DNA from: Trebonia sp.
GTDB taxonomy: Bacteria; Actinomycetota; Actinomycetes; Streptosporangiales; Streptosporangiaceae
Assembly (NCBI GenBank): GCA_030043595.1
Contig: JASHXJ010000141.1
Span: 1-14,052, forward strand
Length of the DNA: 14,052 nt
Direction of reading: 5' to 3'
Shown here: in pieces, positions 1-6,653 of the stretch
Layout of the letters: each line of letters starts with the position of its first letter
Position numbering within the stretch: position 1 is the first letter of the stretch
Made by a program: the position numbers and the translations under genes
The notes under the pieces: model-generated
Seen by the model: the letters and a program-made list of their open reading frames with translations, nothing else
What the model was told of the DNA's origin: nothing
Database searches by the model: none

Positions 1-969
1 GTGGCGCTCGCGCTGACCGCGATCGACCTGGGCGTCCTCATCTTCTTCATCCACCACACCGCGACCGCCATCCAGCTGCCCGAGGTCATCGCCAGCATCG
101 CGCGGGACCTGGACAGCGCGCTCAAAGCCGAGACCGTCGTGCCTGCCCAGCACGCCGGACTCGTCAACGGGCCCTCGCCCGATGTCCTGCAGGCCCGCCT
201 CGACCGGGCCGGGCGCGTTGTCACCGCTCCGGCCAGCGGGTACCTGCGCTTCGTCAAGCACGCGACGCTCGTGCGGATAGCCGCCGAATCCGGGGCCGTG
301 ATCCGGTTGCACTATCGCCCCGGCCACTTCCTGACCCGCGGCCACCCGATGGCCACCGTGTGGCCCCCCGAGGTCGCCGACAAGATCGGCCACCGGCTGG
401 AGCGCGTGCACATCACCGGGCCGCTGCGCACGCTCAGCCAGGACATCGCCTTCGGCGTCGACCAGCTGGTCGAGATCGCGATCCGCGCGCTGTCTCCCGC
501 CGTCAACGACACCTTCACGGCGCTGACCTGCATCGACTGGCTCGGTGACAGCCTGTCCACGATCGCCGTGCAGTGGTACCCGGCCGTCTACCACCGCGAC
601 CACCTGGGCGAGATCCGGCTCATCACCGCACCGGTCACGTACGAACGGCTCGTGCAGCGCTCGTTCGAGAAGATCCGCCAGGCGGCCGGCGGCATGCCGG
701 CGGTGCTGATCAGGCAGCTGGACGCGCTCAACACCATCATGGCCGTGGCCCCGGCCGGCCGGTCGCAGGTGCTGCTCGACCAGGCGGCGATGATCCAGCG
801 GGTTAACTTGCGCACGGTCCCCGAGGAGGCCGACCAGGCCGACGTCACCGCCCGCTACGACGCGCTGCTGGCCCTGCACGCCCAGGCCGCGGCGAGCGCT
901 ACCGCTGGCCTGCCAGCCGACGGCCAGCAAGCGCCGCCCCGGTCTGATCCGCCAGCGCCACCGCGATGA
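1..969 (+). CDS. DUF2254 family membrane protein, C-terminal part (5' end outside window)
   Basis: The reading frame is open from the first base, so this is probably a fragment of about 322 residues; DUF2254 proteins are usually longer, with several N-terminal membrane helices. Visible here are the last helix and the family motif FIHHTATAIQ (about residues 16-25), then a soluble domain with GYLRFV, a segment of the form VIRLHYRPGHFL, and the conserved block FGVDQLVEIAIRALSPAVND followed by TFTALTCIDWLG. These are typical of DUF2254, whose biochemical role is unknown. The tail after about residue 290 is rich in Ala, Pro and Gln and looks disordered. Its last 71 bases overlap the 3' end of the opposing DUF4118 gene. 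The GTG at base 1 is unlikely to be the real start. Family assignment is firm; function is not known. Confidence 0.85.
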   Translation: MALALTAIDLGVLIFFIHHTATAIQLPEVIASIARDLDSALKAETVVPAQHAGLVNGPSPDVLQARLDRAGRVVTAPASGYLRFVKHATLVRIAAESGAVIRLHYRPGHFLTRGHPMATVWPPEVADKIGHRLERVHITGPLRTLSQDIAFGVDQLVEIAIRALSPAVNDTFTALTCIDWLGDSLSTIAVQWYPAVYHRDHLGEIRLITAPVTYERLVQRSFEKIRQAAGGMPAVLIRQLDALNTIMAVAPAGRSQVLLDQAAMIQRVNLRTVPEEADQADVTARYDALLALHAQAAASATAGLPADGQQAPPRSDPPAPPR

Positions 970-1660
970 GCCGCTGCTCCAGGGTGGGCCGGGCACCGGG
1001 CCGCGGCATGAGCAGGAACCGGCCCTGCAGCAGGCCGCCCGCCTCGACCAGGAGCTCGGTGTCGATGCCCGGCGGCAGCCCCTCGTGCTCGGTGTCCCAG
1101 ATCGCGTCGCCGAACATCACCCGCCCGTCGCGCAGCAGCCGCGGCGGATGGCCCATGCCGGCGGTGCCGTTCTGGTAGCGGCAGGCCGACAGCGACAGCA
1201 GCCGCGTCAGCTGCCCGCACACCTGGTCGACGAGCAGCTGCGGGTCGCTGCCGGTCGCCACCGCGGCCGCGGCGGCGTTCATCCCGTCCAGGTACCCCTC
1301 CCGGCGGGCGGCGGACGCGTGGTACTGCCGGCCGCGCACCGCGATCTCGGTCACCGCGGCGCCCACCGCCAGGATCAGCACCGTCGTCTCGATGTCGGTG
1401 TGCCTGGTGATCGTGAACCGCTCGTAGGGCATCGTGAGGAAGAAGTCGAACCACACGGCCGCCGATGCCGCGGCGAGCAGCCCGGCCAGCCGGTTTCCCG
1501 TCGCCGCGACCGCGACGATGACCAGGACGAGCGCGAGCGCCGCGTCGGTGTTCGGGAAGCTCGCGCGGAACGGCACCAGGATGGCGGACAGCGCCAGCGG
1601 CGCGGCGAGCCCCGCGAGCACCGCGACCCGGTCCCGGCTGATCTGCCCTGTCATGCTCAT
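899..1660 (-). CDS. DUF4118 (KdpD-type sensor transmembrane) protein without kinase domain
   Basis: A predicted membrane protein of 253 residues. The start was placed at ATG 1660 because GGAG lies six bases upstream and a promoter sits further up; the frame stays open to 1741 but that extension looks like leader DNA. The N-terminal half holds about four hydrophobic segments (residues about 12-105), with the DUF4118 hallmark WFDFFLTMPYERFTI near residue 70, as in the four-helix sensor region of KdpD histidine kinases. The C-terminal half is a small soluble, GAF-like region ending in LEQRLIAVALADQTGAALAG. There is no His box or ATP-binding domain, so it is not a complete kinase. Actinomycetes carry many such stand-alone DUF4118 proteins of unknown function. 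The 3' end overlaps the DUF2254 gene tail-to-tail. Confidence 0.8.
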   Translation of the reverse strand: MSMTGQISRDRVAVLAGLAAPLALSAILVPFRASFPNTDAALALVLVIVAVAATGNRLAGLLAAASAAVWFDFFLTMPYERFTITRHTDIETTVLILAVGAAVTEIAVRGRQYHASAARREGYLDGMNAAAAAVATGSDPQLLVDQVCGQLTRLLSLSACRYQNGTAGMGHPPRLLRDGRVMFGDAIWDTEHEGLPPGIDTELLVEAGGLLQGRFLLMPRPGARPTLEQRLIAVALADQTGAALAGRRLAGQR

Positions 1661-1688
1661 ATCGCACTCCGGCCTGCACTCTCTTTCG

Positions 1689-1717
1689 AGCGTAGTCACG
1701 GCCGGCGGCACCGCCAA
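1689..1717 (-). promoter_or_regulatory. Candidate promoter for the DUF4118 gene
   Basis: On the minus strand TTGGCG (1717-1712), a 17-base spacer and TACGCT (1694-1689) resemble an actinobacterial housekeeping promoter. Transcription would begin near 1682, giving a short leader before ATG 1660. This is by eye only. Confidence 0.45.
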
Positions 1718-1730
1718 GGGTGGCTCACGG

Positions 1731-1746
1731 GTCCCTAACAAGGGAC
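1731..1746. repeat. Small inverted repeat over the HEAT-gene ribosome-binding region
   Basis: GTCCCT-AACA-AGGGAC forms a perfect 6-bp stem with a 4-base loop. The right arm contains AAGGGA, the only Shine-Dalgarno-like sequence before ATG 1756. It could be a protein operator or an RNA hairpin that limits translation; chance is also possible. Confidence 0.35.
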
Positions 1747-1755
1747 ACTCGTGGC

Positions 1756-2199
1756 ATGACCGCCGTCAGCAGTCTCACCCCTGAGCAGCGGATCGCCCTC
1801 GAATGCGGGCGCCGCGGCAGCCCGGCGCTCGTCGCCGGCTGCGTCGCCCTGCTGCACGGCCGGCACACCGAGGTCGACGACGCGCTCATCGTCGCGCTCG
1901 GCGGCGAGCACGGCCGCAGCGTCCTGCTCGGCTACGACTACGGCAAGGGCGGGTACTGGCCGCGGGTGTGGGCGGCCCGCGGCCTGCTGCACGCCTGGGA
2001 CCCGGCCGCCACCGAAGCGATCATCCGCGCCACGGCCGACGACGCCTGGCGGGTCCGCGAGATGGCGGCCAAGGTGATCGCCAGGCACCGCGTCGGCGAC
2101 GCGCTCGACGCGGTCGCCGGCCTGCGCGCCGACGCGGTGCCCCGGGTCCGCGCCGCGGCCGAGCGCGCCGTCCGCCTGCTGACCGCCGACGGCGCGTGA
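1756..2199 (+). CDS. Small HEAT-repeat protein
   Basis: A soluble protein of 147 residues. ATG 1756 is preferred over the in-frame ATG at 1720 because AAGGGA lies about ten bases upstream and the extension (AHGSLTRDTRG) is unlike folded protein. The C-terminal half shows helical repeats of the PBS-lyase HEAT type: WPRVWAARGLLHAWDPAATE, then DDAWRVREMAAKVIARHRVG, then DAVPRVRAAAERAVRLL, each with the D..W.VR or VPRVR turn. Such modules are usually protein-binding scaffolds; no catalytic residues are visible. It is divergent from the DUF4118 gene across 95 bp and convergent with aspS. No partner is evident. Confidence 0.75.
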   Translation: MTAVSSLTPEQRIALECGRRGSPALVAGCVALLHGRHTEVDDALIVALGGEHGRSVLLGYDYGKGGYWPRVWAARGLLHAWDPAATEAIIRATADDAWRVREMAAKVIARHRVGDALDAVAGLRADAVPRVRAAAERAVRLLTADGA

Positions 2200-2225
2200 G
2201 GATCAGGGCGGGAGGAAACAGCCGC

Positions 2226-2272
2226 CCCGGTGCGTTCGGGATAATTCAAGCCATTCATCCGAACGCACCGGG
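2226..2272. terminator. Long hairpin between the convergent HEAT gene and aspS
   Basis: A perfect 14-bp inverted repeat (arms 2226-2239 and 2259-2272; core GGTGCGTTCGG) encloses a 19-base AT-richer loop. Two further A-T pairs can form past a bulged G at 2240. It lies 26 bp after the HEAT stop and about 40 bp after the aspS stop, so it can serve both strands. No long U-run follows, as is common in actinomycetes. Reading minus, a short TTT occurs soon after the stem. Confidence 0.7.
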
Positions 2273-2311
2273 CCGTCTGTCCCGGCGCAACCATGCTGCG
2301 GCCGGTGAACT

Positions 2312-3601
2312 TTACGGCGTGAGCCGGTTCGGCCCGCGGAACAGGAACGTCGCCTCCCGGATCGAGTCGAGCCCGAGCAGGACCATGAGGAGCCGGCCAA
2401 GGCCCAGGCCGAGGCCGCCGTGCGGCGGGCAGCCGTACCGGAAGCAGTTCAGGTAGTCCCGCAGCGGCCCGGTGCCCACGCCTTTCTCCGCCGCCTGGCT
2501 GACCAGGACGTCGTAGCGGTGCTCGCGCTGCGCGCCCGTGGTGATCTCCAGGCCGCGCCACAGCAGGTCGAAGCTGCACGTCAGGTCCGGCTCGCCGGCC
2601 GGGCGCATGTGGTAGAACGGCCGGACGCTCGCCGGGTAGCTGGTGACGAAGGCGAACTCGTGCCCGGTCCGCTGCGCGATGTGCGCCGACACGGCGCGTT
2701 CTCCGGCGGGGTCCAGGTCATCCCGCTCGCCAGGCCTGCCGAGCAGCTCGTGCGCCTGCGCCATCGTGATCCGCGGGAACGGCGTGCTTGGCACGGTCAC
2801 CTTGGTCCCGAAGTGCTCGGTGATCTGCTCGCCGTGTTCGGCTTCGACCGCGGCGAGCACGTGCGCGAGCATCCGCTCCTCGAACTCCATCACGTCCCCG
2901 ACGTCGCTGATCCAGGCGAGTTCGACGTCGACGCCGGTGAACTCGGTCGCGTGCCGCGAGGTGAACGACGGCTCGGCGCGGAACACCGGGCCGACCTCGA
3001 AGACCCGGTCGATGCCGGCGGCGATGGCCATCTGCTTGTAGAACTGCGGCGACTGCGCCAGGTAGGCGCTGCGGCCGAAGTAGCCGAGCTCGAAGACCTC
3101 GGCGCCCGACTCCGACGCGGCGCCCATGAGCTTGGGCGTGTGCATCTCCGTGCAGCCGTTGGCGTACGCGAACTCGCGCATGGCCTGCTCGACGGTCGTC
3201 TGCACGGCGAACACGAGCCGCGCGGCGGGCCGCCGGCGCACGTCGAGGAAGCGCCAGTCCAGGCGCCCCTCCGGGCCGGTGTTGTCGTCGACGGGCAGCG
3301 GCGTGGCGGCGCGGTTCTCGACCGTCACCCGCTCCGGGATGATCTCCAGGCCGCCGAGGCTGACAACCGGGTTGTCGGTCACCACGCCGGTGACGCGGAC
3401 AGCGGATTCGACGGTGAGCCCGTCGAGTTCGGCGTCGAGGGGGGTCCCGTCGCGCCGGTGGGTCACCTGCACGGTGCCGGTGTGGTCGCGCACGAGCACG
3501 AACTGCAGGGCGCGCTGCAGGCGAAGGGTCGCGGCCCAGCCCGCGATCGTGACGGTTTCGCCTACGTGCTCGCGCAGGCTGGCGATGGGTACGCGGATCA
3601 T
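2312..3601 (-). CDS. aspS: Aspartyl-tRNA synthetase, archaeal type (probably aspartate--tRNA(Asn/Asp) ligase)
   Basis: A class IIb synthetase of 429 residues that charges tRNA with aspartate in the cytoplasm. ATG 3601 is chosen because AGGAGG lies ten bases upstream; the longer in-frame opening runs through the T-box RNA. The N-terminal OB fold (about 1-100) is followed by LDWRFLDVRR, the aspartate-binding block SESGAEVFEL, AQSPQFYKQM, motif 2 FRAEPSFTSRHATEF, and motif 3 GLGLGLGRLLM near the C terminus. The length and absence of the GAD insertion distinguish it from the roughly 600-residue bacterial AspRS, so it is the archaeal/AspRS2 form. The OB fold has GWAA and VVSLGG where, from family knowledge, discriminating archaeal enzymes carry Trp and Lys, suggesting a non-discriminating enzyme (inference). 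In motif 3 the usual Glu before the catalytic Arg is Gly. Confidence 0.93.
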   Translation of the reverse strand: MIRVPIASLREHVGETVTIAGWAATLRLQRALQFVLVRDHTGTVQVTHRRDGTPLDAELDGLTVESAVRVTGVVTDNPVVSLGGLEIIPERVTVENRAATPLPVDDNTGPEGRLDWRFLDVRRRPAARLVFAVQTTVEQAMREFAYANGCTEMHTPKLMGAASESGAEVFELGYFGRSAYLAQSPQFYKQMAIAAGIDRVFEVGPVFRAEPSFTSRHATEFTGVDVELAWISDVGDVMEFEERMLAHVLAAVEAEHGEQITEHFGTKVTVPSTPFPRITMAQAHELLGRPGERDDLDPAGERAVSAHIAQRTGHEFAFVTSYPASVRPFYHMRPAGEPDLTCSFDLLWRGLEITTGAQREHRYDVLVSQAAEKGVGTGPLRDYLNCFRYGCPPHGGLGLGLGRLLMVLLGLDSIREATFLFRGPNRLTP

Positions 3602-3608
3602 CTGTGTC

Positions 3609-3682
3609 GGTCCTCCTCGGGACCTCGCGGTGATCCCTTTCCAGGCGCGGGCGAGAAGGGTAACTCGCGGTGCCACCGCACC
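3609..3682 (-). promoter_or_regulatory. Antisequestor/sequestor switch of the T-box, including the aspS ribosome-binding site
   Basis: Antisequestor fold: GGTGCGG (3682-3676) pairs with CCGCGCC (3650-3644), the 7-base bulge TGGCACC (3675-3669) is left to bind the tRNA end, and GCGAG (3668-3664) pairs with CTCGC (3655-3651). Competing sequestor fold: CCTTCTCG (3659-3652) pairs over 8 bp (one G-U) with CGAGGAGG (3619-3612), burying the Shine-Dalgarno. The two folds share 3655-3652 and are mutually exclusive. A small GGTCC/GGACC hairpin (3624-3609) can also mask part of the site. Uncharged tRNA-Asp would stabilise the first fold and turn translation on. Confidence 0.8.
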
Positions 3683-3833
3683 TTCGCCGCCGGCGTCAGG
3701 CCGGCGGCCTCATTGCAGCCCGCTGACGGGGGCAAGCCGGCGCTCGGGAGTGTCTTCGCCCGGGGGCGCGAGACCGCCTTCCCAGCTTCCGGCGGCTCTC
3801 TCGGCCCGCGTGGACCCCCGGCTACTTGGCTCC
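3609..3833 (-). promoter_or_regulatory. T-box riboswitch (translational type), Asp specifier GAC, controlling aspS
   Basis: Read on the minus strand. Stem I is closed by GGAG (3833-3830) with CTCC (3750-3747). The specifier loop has AGTA (3826-3823, the loop-E side) facing GAA-GAC-A (3757-3751), so the specifier is GAC, Asp (3754-3752). Above it are an 8-bp G/C helix, CGAGA/TCTCG and CCGCC/GGCGG helices separated by a GAG bulge, and a terminal loop containing GCTGGGAA (3786-3779), which matches the T-box distal loop GNTGNGAA. A 9-bp hairpin (3708-3686, loop CTGAC) fits stem III. The T-box sequence TGGCACCGCG is at 3675-3666; its TGGC can pair with the GCCA 3' end of tRNA-Asp. The element ends at the aspS Shine-Dalgarno, with no U-run terminator, so control should be translational. 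Recognition is by eye but all canonical parts are present. Confidence 0.9.
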
Positions 3834-3850
3834 GTCAACGCGTCGTGACC

Positions 3851-3879
3851 AGGGTAGGCAGTGTCGCGCGACGCGGCAA
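3851..3879 (-). promoter_or_regulatory. Candidate promoter of the T-box/aspS transcript
   Basis: Minus strand TTGCCG (3879-3874), a 17-base spacer, then TACCCT (3856-3851). The predicted start near 3844 is about ten bases before stem I of the T-box, which is where such a leader should begin. Confidence 0.6.
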
Positions 3880-3925
3880 ATGAAATTGCGGCCCGGCGCT
3901 TCCCGAGTCGGCCGGGCATGCCGAA

Positions 3926-3931
3926 TAATGT
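3926..3931 (+). promoter_or_regulatory. Candidate -10 element for a leaderless transcript of the Lon-domain gene
   Basis: TAATGT sits nine bases before ATG 3940, the distance expected for a transcript that begins at the start codon. No Shine-Dalgarno is visible before either ATG 3928 or ATG 3940. The -35 region is weak (TTCCCG at 3900, 20-base spacer), so this is tentative. Confidence 0.35.
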
Positions 3932-3939
3932 CGACAACT

Positions 3940-4608
3940 ATGACCGAGATGCTGCCGCTGTTCCCGCTGACGACAGTGCTGTTCCCTGGCATGCGCCTGC
4001 CGCTGCACATCTTCGAGGAGCGGTACGTGCAGCTCGTCAGGGACCTGCTGGAGCGGCCGGAGCCACGGCAGTTCGGCGTGGTCGCGATCCGCAAGGGGCG
4101 GGAGACCGGCGTGGACGGCGTCACCGCGCTGCACGAGGTCGGCTGCGTCGCGACGATGCGCCAGGCCGAGCCGCGCGAGGACGGCCGGTTCGACCTGGCG
4201 ACCGTGGGCGAGCAGCGGTTCCGGCTGCTGCAGACCGACCGGTCGCTGCCGTACCTGCGGGGCGAGGTCGAGCCGCTGGCCGACGACGTCGGCGACGCCG
4301 CCGCGGCGGCGCCCGCCGTGCAGCGGGTCCAGGCCGCGTTCCGCCGCTACCTGAACGCGCTCGCCGACCGGGGCGGGGGAGTGATCAGCGTGAGCGACCT
4401 GCCAGACGAGCCGGTGCTGCTGTCCTACGTCGTCGGCGCCGCGGTGATCATCGACCTGCCCGAGCGGCAGTCGCTGCTCGCCGCGCCCGACGCGGTGACC
4501 CGGCTGCGGGCCGAGCGGGCCCTGCTGGTGCGGGAGACCGGGATGCTGCGCGCGACCACGTCGCGCCCGGCGCCGGACTTCAGCTACGAGCCGTACAGCC
4601 CGAACTGA
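3940..4608 (+). CDS. Lon N-terminal (LON substrate-binding) domain protein
   Basis: A stand-alone LON domain protein of 222 residues, without the AAA+ ATPase or protease parts of Lon. The N terminus EMLPLFPLTTVLFPGMRLPL and HIFEERYVQLVRDLL is the family signature, followed by FGVVAIRKG, a glutamate/valine strand VGCVATMRQAEPREDGRFDL and TVGEQRFRLL. The C-terminal helical part (about 115-205) contains LLSYVVGAAVIIDLPERQSLL and RLRAERALLVRETGML. These proteins are common in actinomycetes and are presumed to bind proteins or peptides; their role is not established. ATG 3940 fits a leaderless transcript; ATG 3928 would add MSTT. It diverges from aspS and shares its upstream region. Confidence 0.88.
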   Translation: MTEMLPLFPLTTVLFPGMRLPLHIFEERYVQLVRDLLERPEPRQFGVVAIRKGRETGVDGVTALHEVGCVATMRQAEPREDGRFDLATVGEQRFRLLQTDRSLPYLRGEVEPLADDVGDAAAAAPAVQRVQAAFRRYLNALADRGGGVISVSDLPDEPVLLSYVVGAAVIIDLPERQSLLAAPDAVTRLRAERALLVRETGMLRATTSRPAPDFSYEPYSPN

Positions 4609-4633
4609 GCCCCGGTGGCGCGGGACCTGGCGT

Positions 4634-5470
4634 TCACGCCGGGAGCCCGAGGATCCGGGCGGCGTTGTCGCGCAGCAGGGCGGCGCTCGCGAGGCCGAGC
4701 TCGTCGAGTTCGGCCAGGCAGCGTTCCGGCGTGATGAACGGGAAATCGCTGCCCCACACGAACTGGCCGGACAGCCGCCCCGTGAGCTCGCGGACGACTT
4801 CGGCCGGAATCCGTTTCGGGGACCAGCCCGAGATGTCGATGTAGACGTTGGTCTTGTGCAGCGCGACCGCGATCAGGTCCATCTGCCACGGCCAGCCGAA
4901 GTGCGCGGCCACGACGGTCAGCCGCGGGTGCGCCGCGGCCACCGCGTCCAGCTTGAGCGGGTGCGAATAGTCGATCCTGATCCCCTGGCCGCCTGGCTGG
5001 CGGGCGCCGATGCCGCTGGTGCCGGTGTGGAACAGCGCGAGCAGCCCGTGTTCCTCGCAGGCGGCGAACACCGGGTCGTACTGGGGGTCGTCGGGCGCGA
5101 ACGCCTGCAGCGAGGGGTGGAACTTGACCCCGCGCAGCCCGAGCGCGGCGATGGTGGCCACCTCCGCGACGGCCGCCGCGCCCTTGTGCGGGTCGACCGA
5201 GCCGATCCCGGCGAAGGCGTCCGGGTACTGCTCGCAGGCAGCGGCCACGGTCTCGTTCGGCACCCGGGGGCGGCCGGTGGCGGTTTCGGCGTCCCAGGCG
5301 AGCAGCACGGCCCTGACATCGAGCGCGCGGTACCTGTCCGCCAGCTCGCCGAGCGACTGCCGCTGCACGGCGGCGCGGAAGTACGCCTCCGCCGCCTCGA
5401 CGTAGCCCGCCATGCTGCCGTCCAGCCAGTCCGGGGTCGGCAGGTGCACGTGGAAGTCAATGGCCCGCAT
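4634..5470 (-). CDS. Amidohydrolase-family (amidohydrolase_2, TIM-barrel) metal-dependent hydrolase or decarboxylase
   Basis: A cytosolic TIM-barrel enzyme of 278 residues. The N-terminal metal motif is IDFHVH (His7, His9), followed by GVKFHPSLQ, LFHTGTSG, TVVAAHFGWPW and the C-terminal VWGSDFPFITPE, whose Asp is the usual metal/catalytic residue. This layout is that of the family containing aminocarboxymuconate-semialdehyde and gamma-resorcylate decarboxylases and many uncharacterised hydrolases; the substrate cannot be read from the sequence. ATG 5470 is preferred since TACGAT (5483-5478) could be a -10 box for a leaderless message there; ATG 5479 is an alternative adding three residues. 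It is divergent from the questin-oxidase-like gene with only about 35 bp between, and convergent with the Lon-domain gene. Confidence 0.85.
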   Translation of the reverse strand: MRAIDFHVHLPTPDWLDGSMAGYVEAAEAYFRAAVQRQSLGELADRYRALDVRAVLLAWDAETATGRPRVPNETVAAACEQYPDAFAGIGSVDPHKGAAAVAEVATIAALGLRGVKFHPSLQAFAPDDPQYDPVFAACEEHGLLALFHTGTSGIGARQPGGQGIRIDYSHPLKLDAVAAAHPRLTVVAAHFGWPWQMDLIAVALHKTNVYIDISGWSPKRIPAEVVRELTGRLSGQFVWGSDFPFITPERCLAELDELGLASAALLRDNAARILGLPA

Positions 5471-5505
5471 TCCCGTCATCGTAGGCTGTCGTCGGGAGGC
5501 ACGCG

Positions 5506-6543
5506 ATGGGCGCACCGGACAGCGACATCCTTGACGAGGGACTGCACAGGATCGCCAGGACCGGCCCGGAGTTTGGCGGCGGCCTGTCCAACCACGCCCC
5601 GATGGCGGCCGAGGCGCTGGTAAGGCTCGGCCGCCCGGACGCGGTCCGGCCGTGGCTCGACGAGTACCTGCGCCGACTGGACGAGGCGCCGCTGCCCGCC
5701 GCCCGGATCAGTACCCAGACCTGGCGGGACGCGCTCGGCGACCGGCGGCGGGTGGCGGACTGGGAGGTGTACTTCCGCGCGGAGCTGGACTCCCTCGCGT
5801 GGCAGGACGTCCTCGCCCGCTGGTGGCCCCGGCTGCTGCCTGGCGTGGCGGCCGCCGCCACGCACGGCGTCATCCGCACCTCGCACGCGGCCCGCAGCCT
5901 CGCCGCGGCGCCGACCCCCGAGCGCGCCGGCGAACTGGCCCGCGGCCTCGCGTACTGGGCGGCCAGCTACCTGGAGCTGCCCGGCATTCCCGGCACCGCG
6001 GGCACGCTGGACCTGACGACCGCGGTCAGCGCCCTGCCAGTGGCCTCAGCGCCGCCCGCAACCTGGCTGATCACCGCCGGGCTCACGGCGGGCCTGGCGA
6101 CCCAGCCGGGATTCCCGGCGGCGATCGCCGCGCTGCGGCCGCCGGGAGACGTGGCCGCCGACCTGCGTGACCTGGCTGGCGAGTTCACCCGGATCTTCCT
6201 CGCCTACGGCCGGAAACGTCCGATCGCGCTGCTGCACGCGGTCACCGCCCCGGTCGCCGCGCGCTCCGTGCTCCCGCTGCTGCCGGCAGCGGTCGCCCGT
6301 CCGACCTACGACGCGCTGTGGCAGGTCGGCGCTGCGCTGTACGCGGTGTACGCCGGGGGAGTGCCGCGGGAGCCGCTGCCGTCGGCGGCGCCCCCGGCAG
6401 CGGCCGACGTCACCGACCGCGCCGTCGCCGTCGGCGACGAGCACGCGATCAAGCTGACCGAGGCCTGCCTGCGGCTGCACGCGGAAAGCCCCGACCCGAT
6501 GTTCCTGCACGCCGCCGCCCGCGCCAGCGACCTGCTCGGGTAG
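5506..6543 (+). CDS. Questin oxidase-like protein (DUF4243 family)
   Basis: A protein of 345 residues starting at ATG 5506, with GGGAGG six bases upstream. Family marks are the early LSNHAPMAAEALVRLGRP (about 28-45), LPGVAAAATHGVIRTSHAAR, LARGLAYWAASYLELPG, and the C-terminal GDEHAIKLTEACLRLH. In fungi, questin oxidase performs a Baeyer-Villiger type anthraquinone ring opening in polyketide pathways; in actinomycetes these homologues often stand alone and their substrates are unknown. Numerous His residues in HAP, HGVIR, LLHAVT and DEHAIK are candidates for the active site. No polyketide genes are in the window, so a secondary-metabolite role is not supported here. Its promoter must lie inside or against the start of the divergent amidohydrolase gene. 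Confidence 0.85.
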   Translation: MGAPDSDILDEGLHRIARTGPEFGGGLSNHAPMAAEALVRLGRPDAVRPWLDEYLRRLDEAPLPAARISTQTWRDALGDRRRVADWEVYFRAELDSLAWQDVLARWWPRLLPGVAAAATHGVIRTSHAARSLAAAPTPERAGELARGLAYWAASYLELPGIPGTAGTLDLTTAVSALPVASAPPATWLITAGLTAGLATQPGFPAAIAALRPPGDVAADLRDLAGEFTRIFLAYGRKRPIALLHAVTAPVAARSVLPLLPAAVARPTYDALWQVGAALYAVYAGGVPREPLPSAAPPAAADVTDRAVAVGDEHAIKLTEACLRLHAESPDPMFLHAAARASDLLG

Positions 6544-6625
6544 CGGCTTTCCCACCCGGAATTCGCTAACCAAAAACGATCTCATGCCGCGTCCGATTCA
6601 GTGATACACGCAAATTCGAAAAGAT

Positions 6626-6653
6626 TTGAAAAGGCGCGGCGCCGTAATATAGT
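6626..6653 (+). promoter_or_regulatory. Promoter of the DUF4234-like gene
   Basis: TTGAAA (6626-6631), a 16-base spacer and TATAGT (6648-6653) lie within an unusually AT-rich stretch (about 6565-6660). The predicted start near 6660 gives a leader of about 50 bases ending in AGGAG five bases before ATG 6709. Confidence 0.6.

Noticed and set aside
3686..3708. The 9-bp GC hairpin as a stand-alone terminator
   Set aside because: It lies in the position of T-box stem III, has no U-run, and is followed immediately by the T-box sequence and the aspS start.
2420..3883. A long open frame (487 codons) antisense to aspS and its leader
   Set aside because: It mirrors the reverse strand of a clear synthetase gene and a T-box RNA, is made of Arg/Gly/Ala/Asp-rich sequence with no domain, and exists because high GC makes stops rare.
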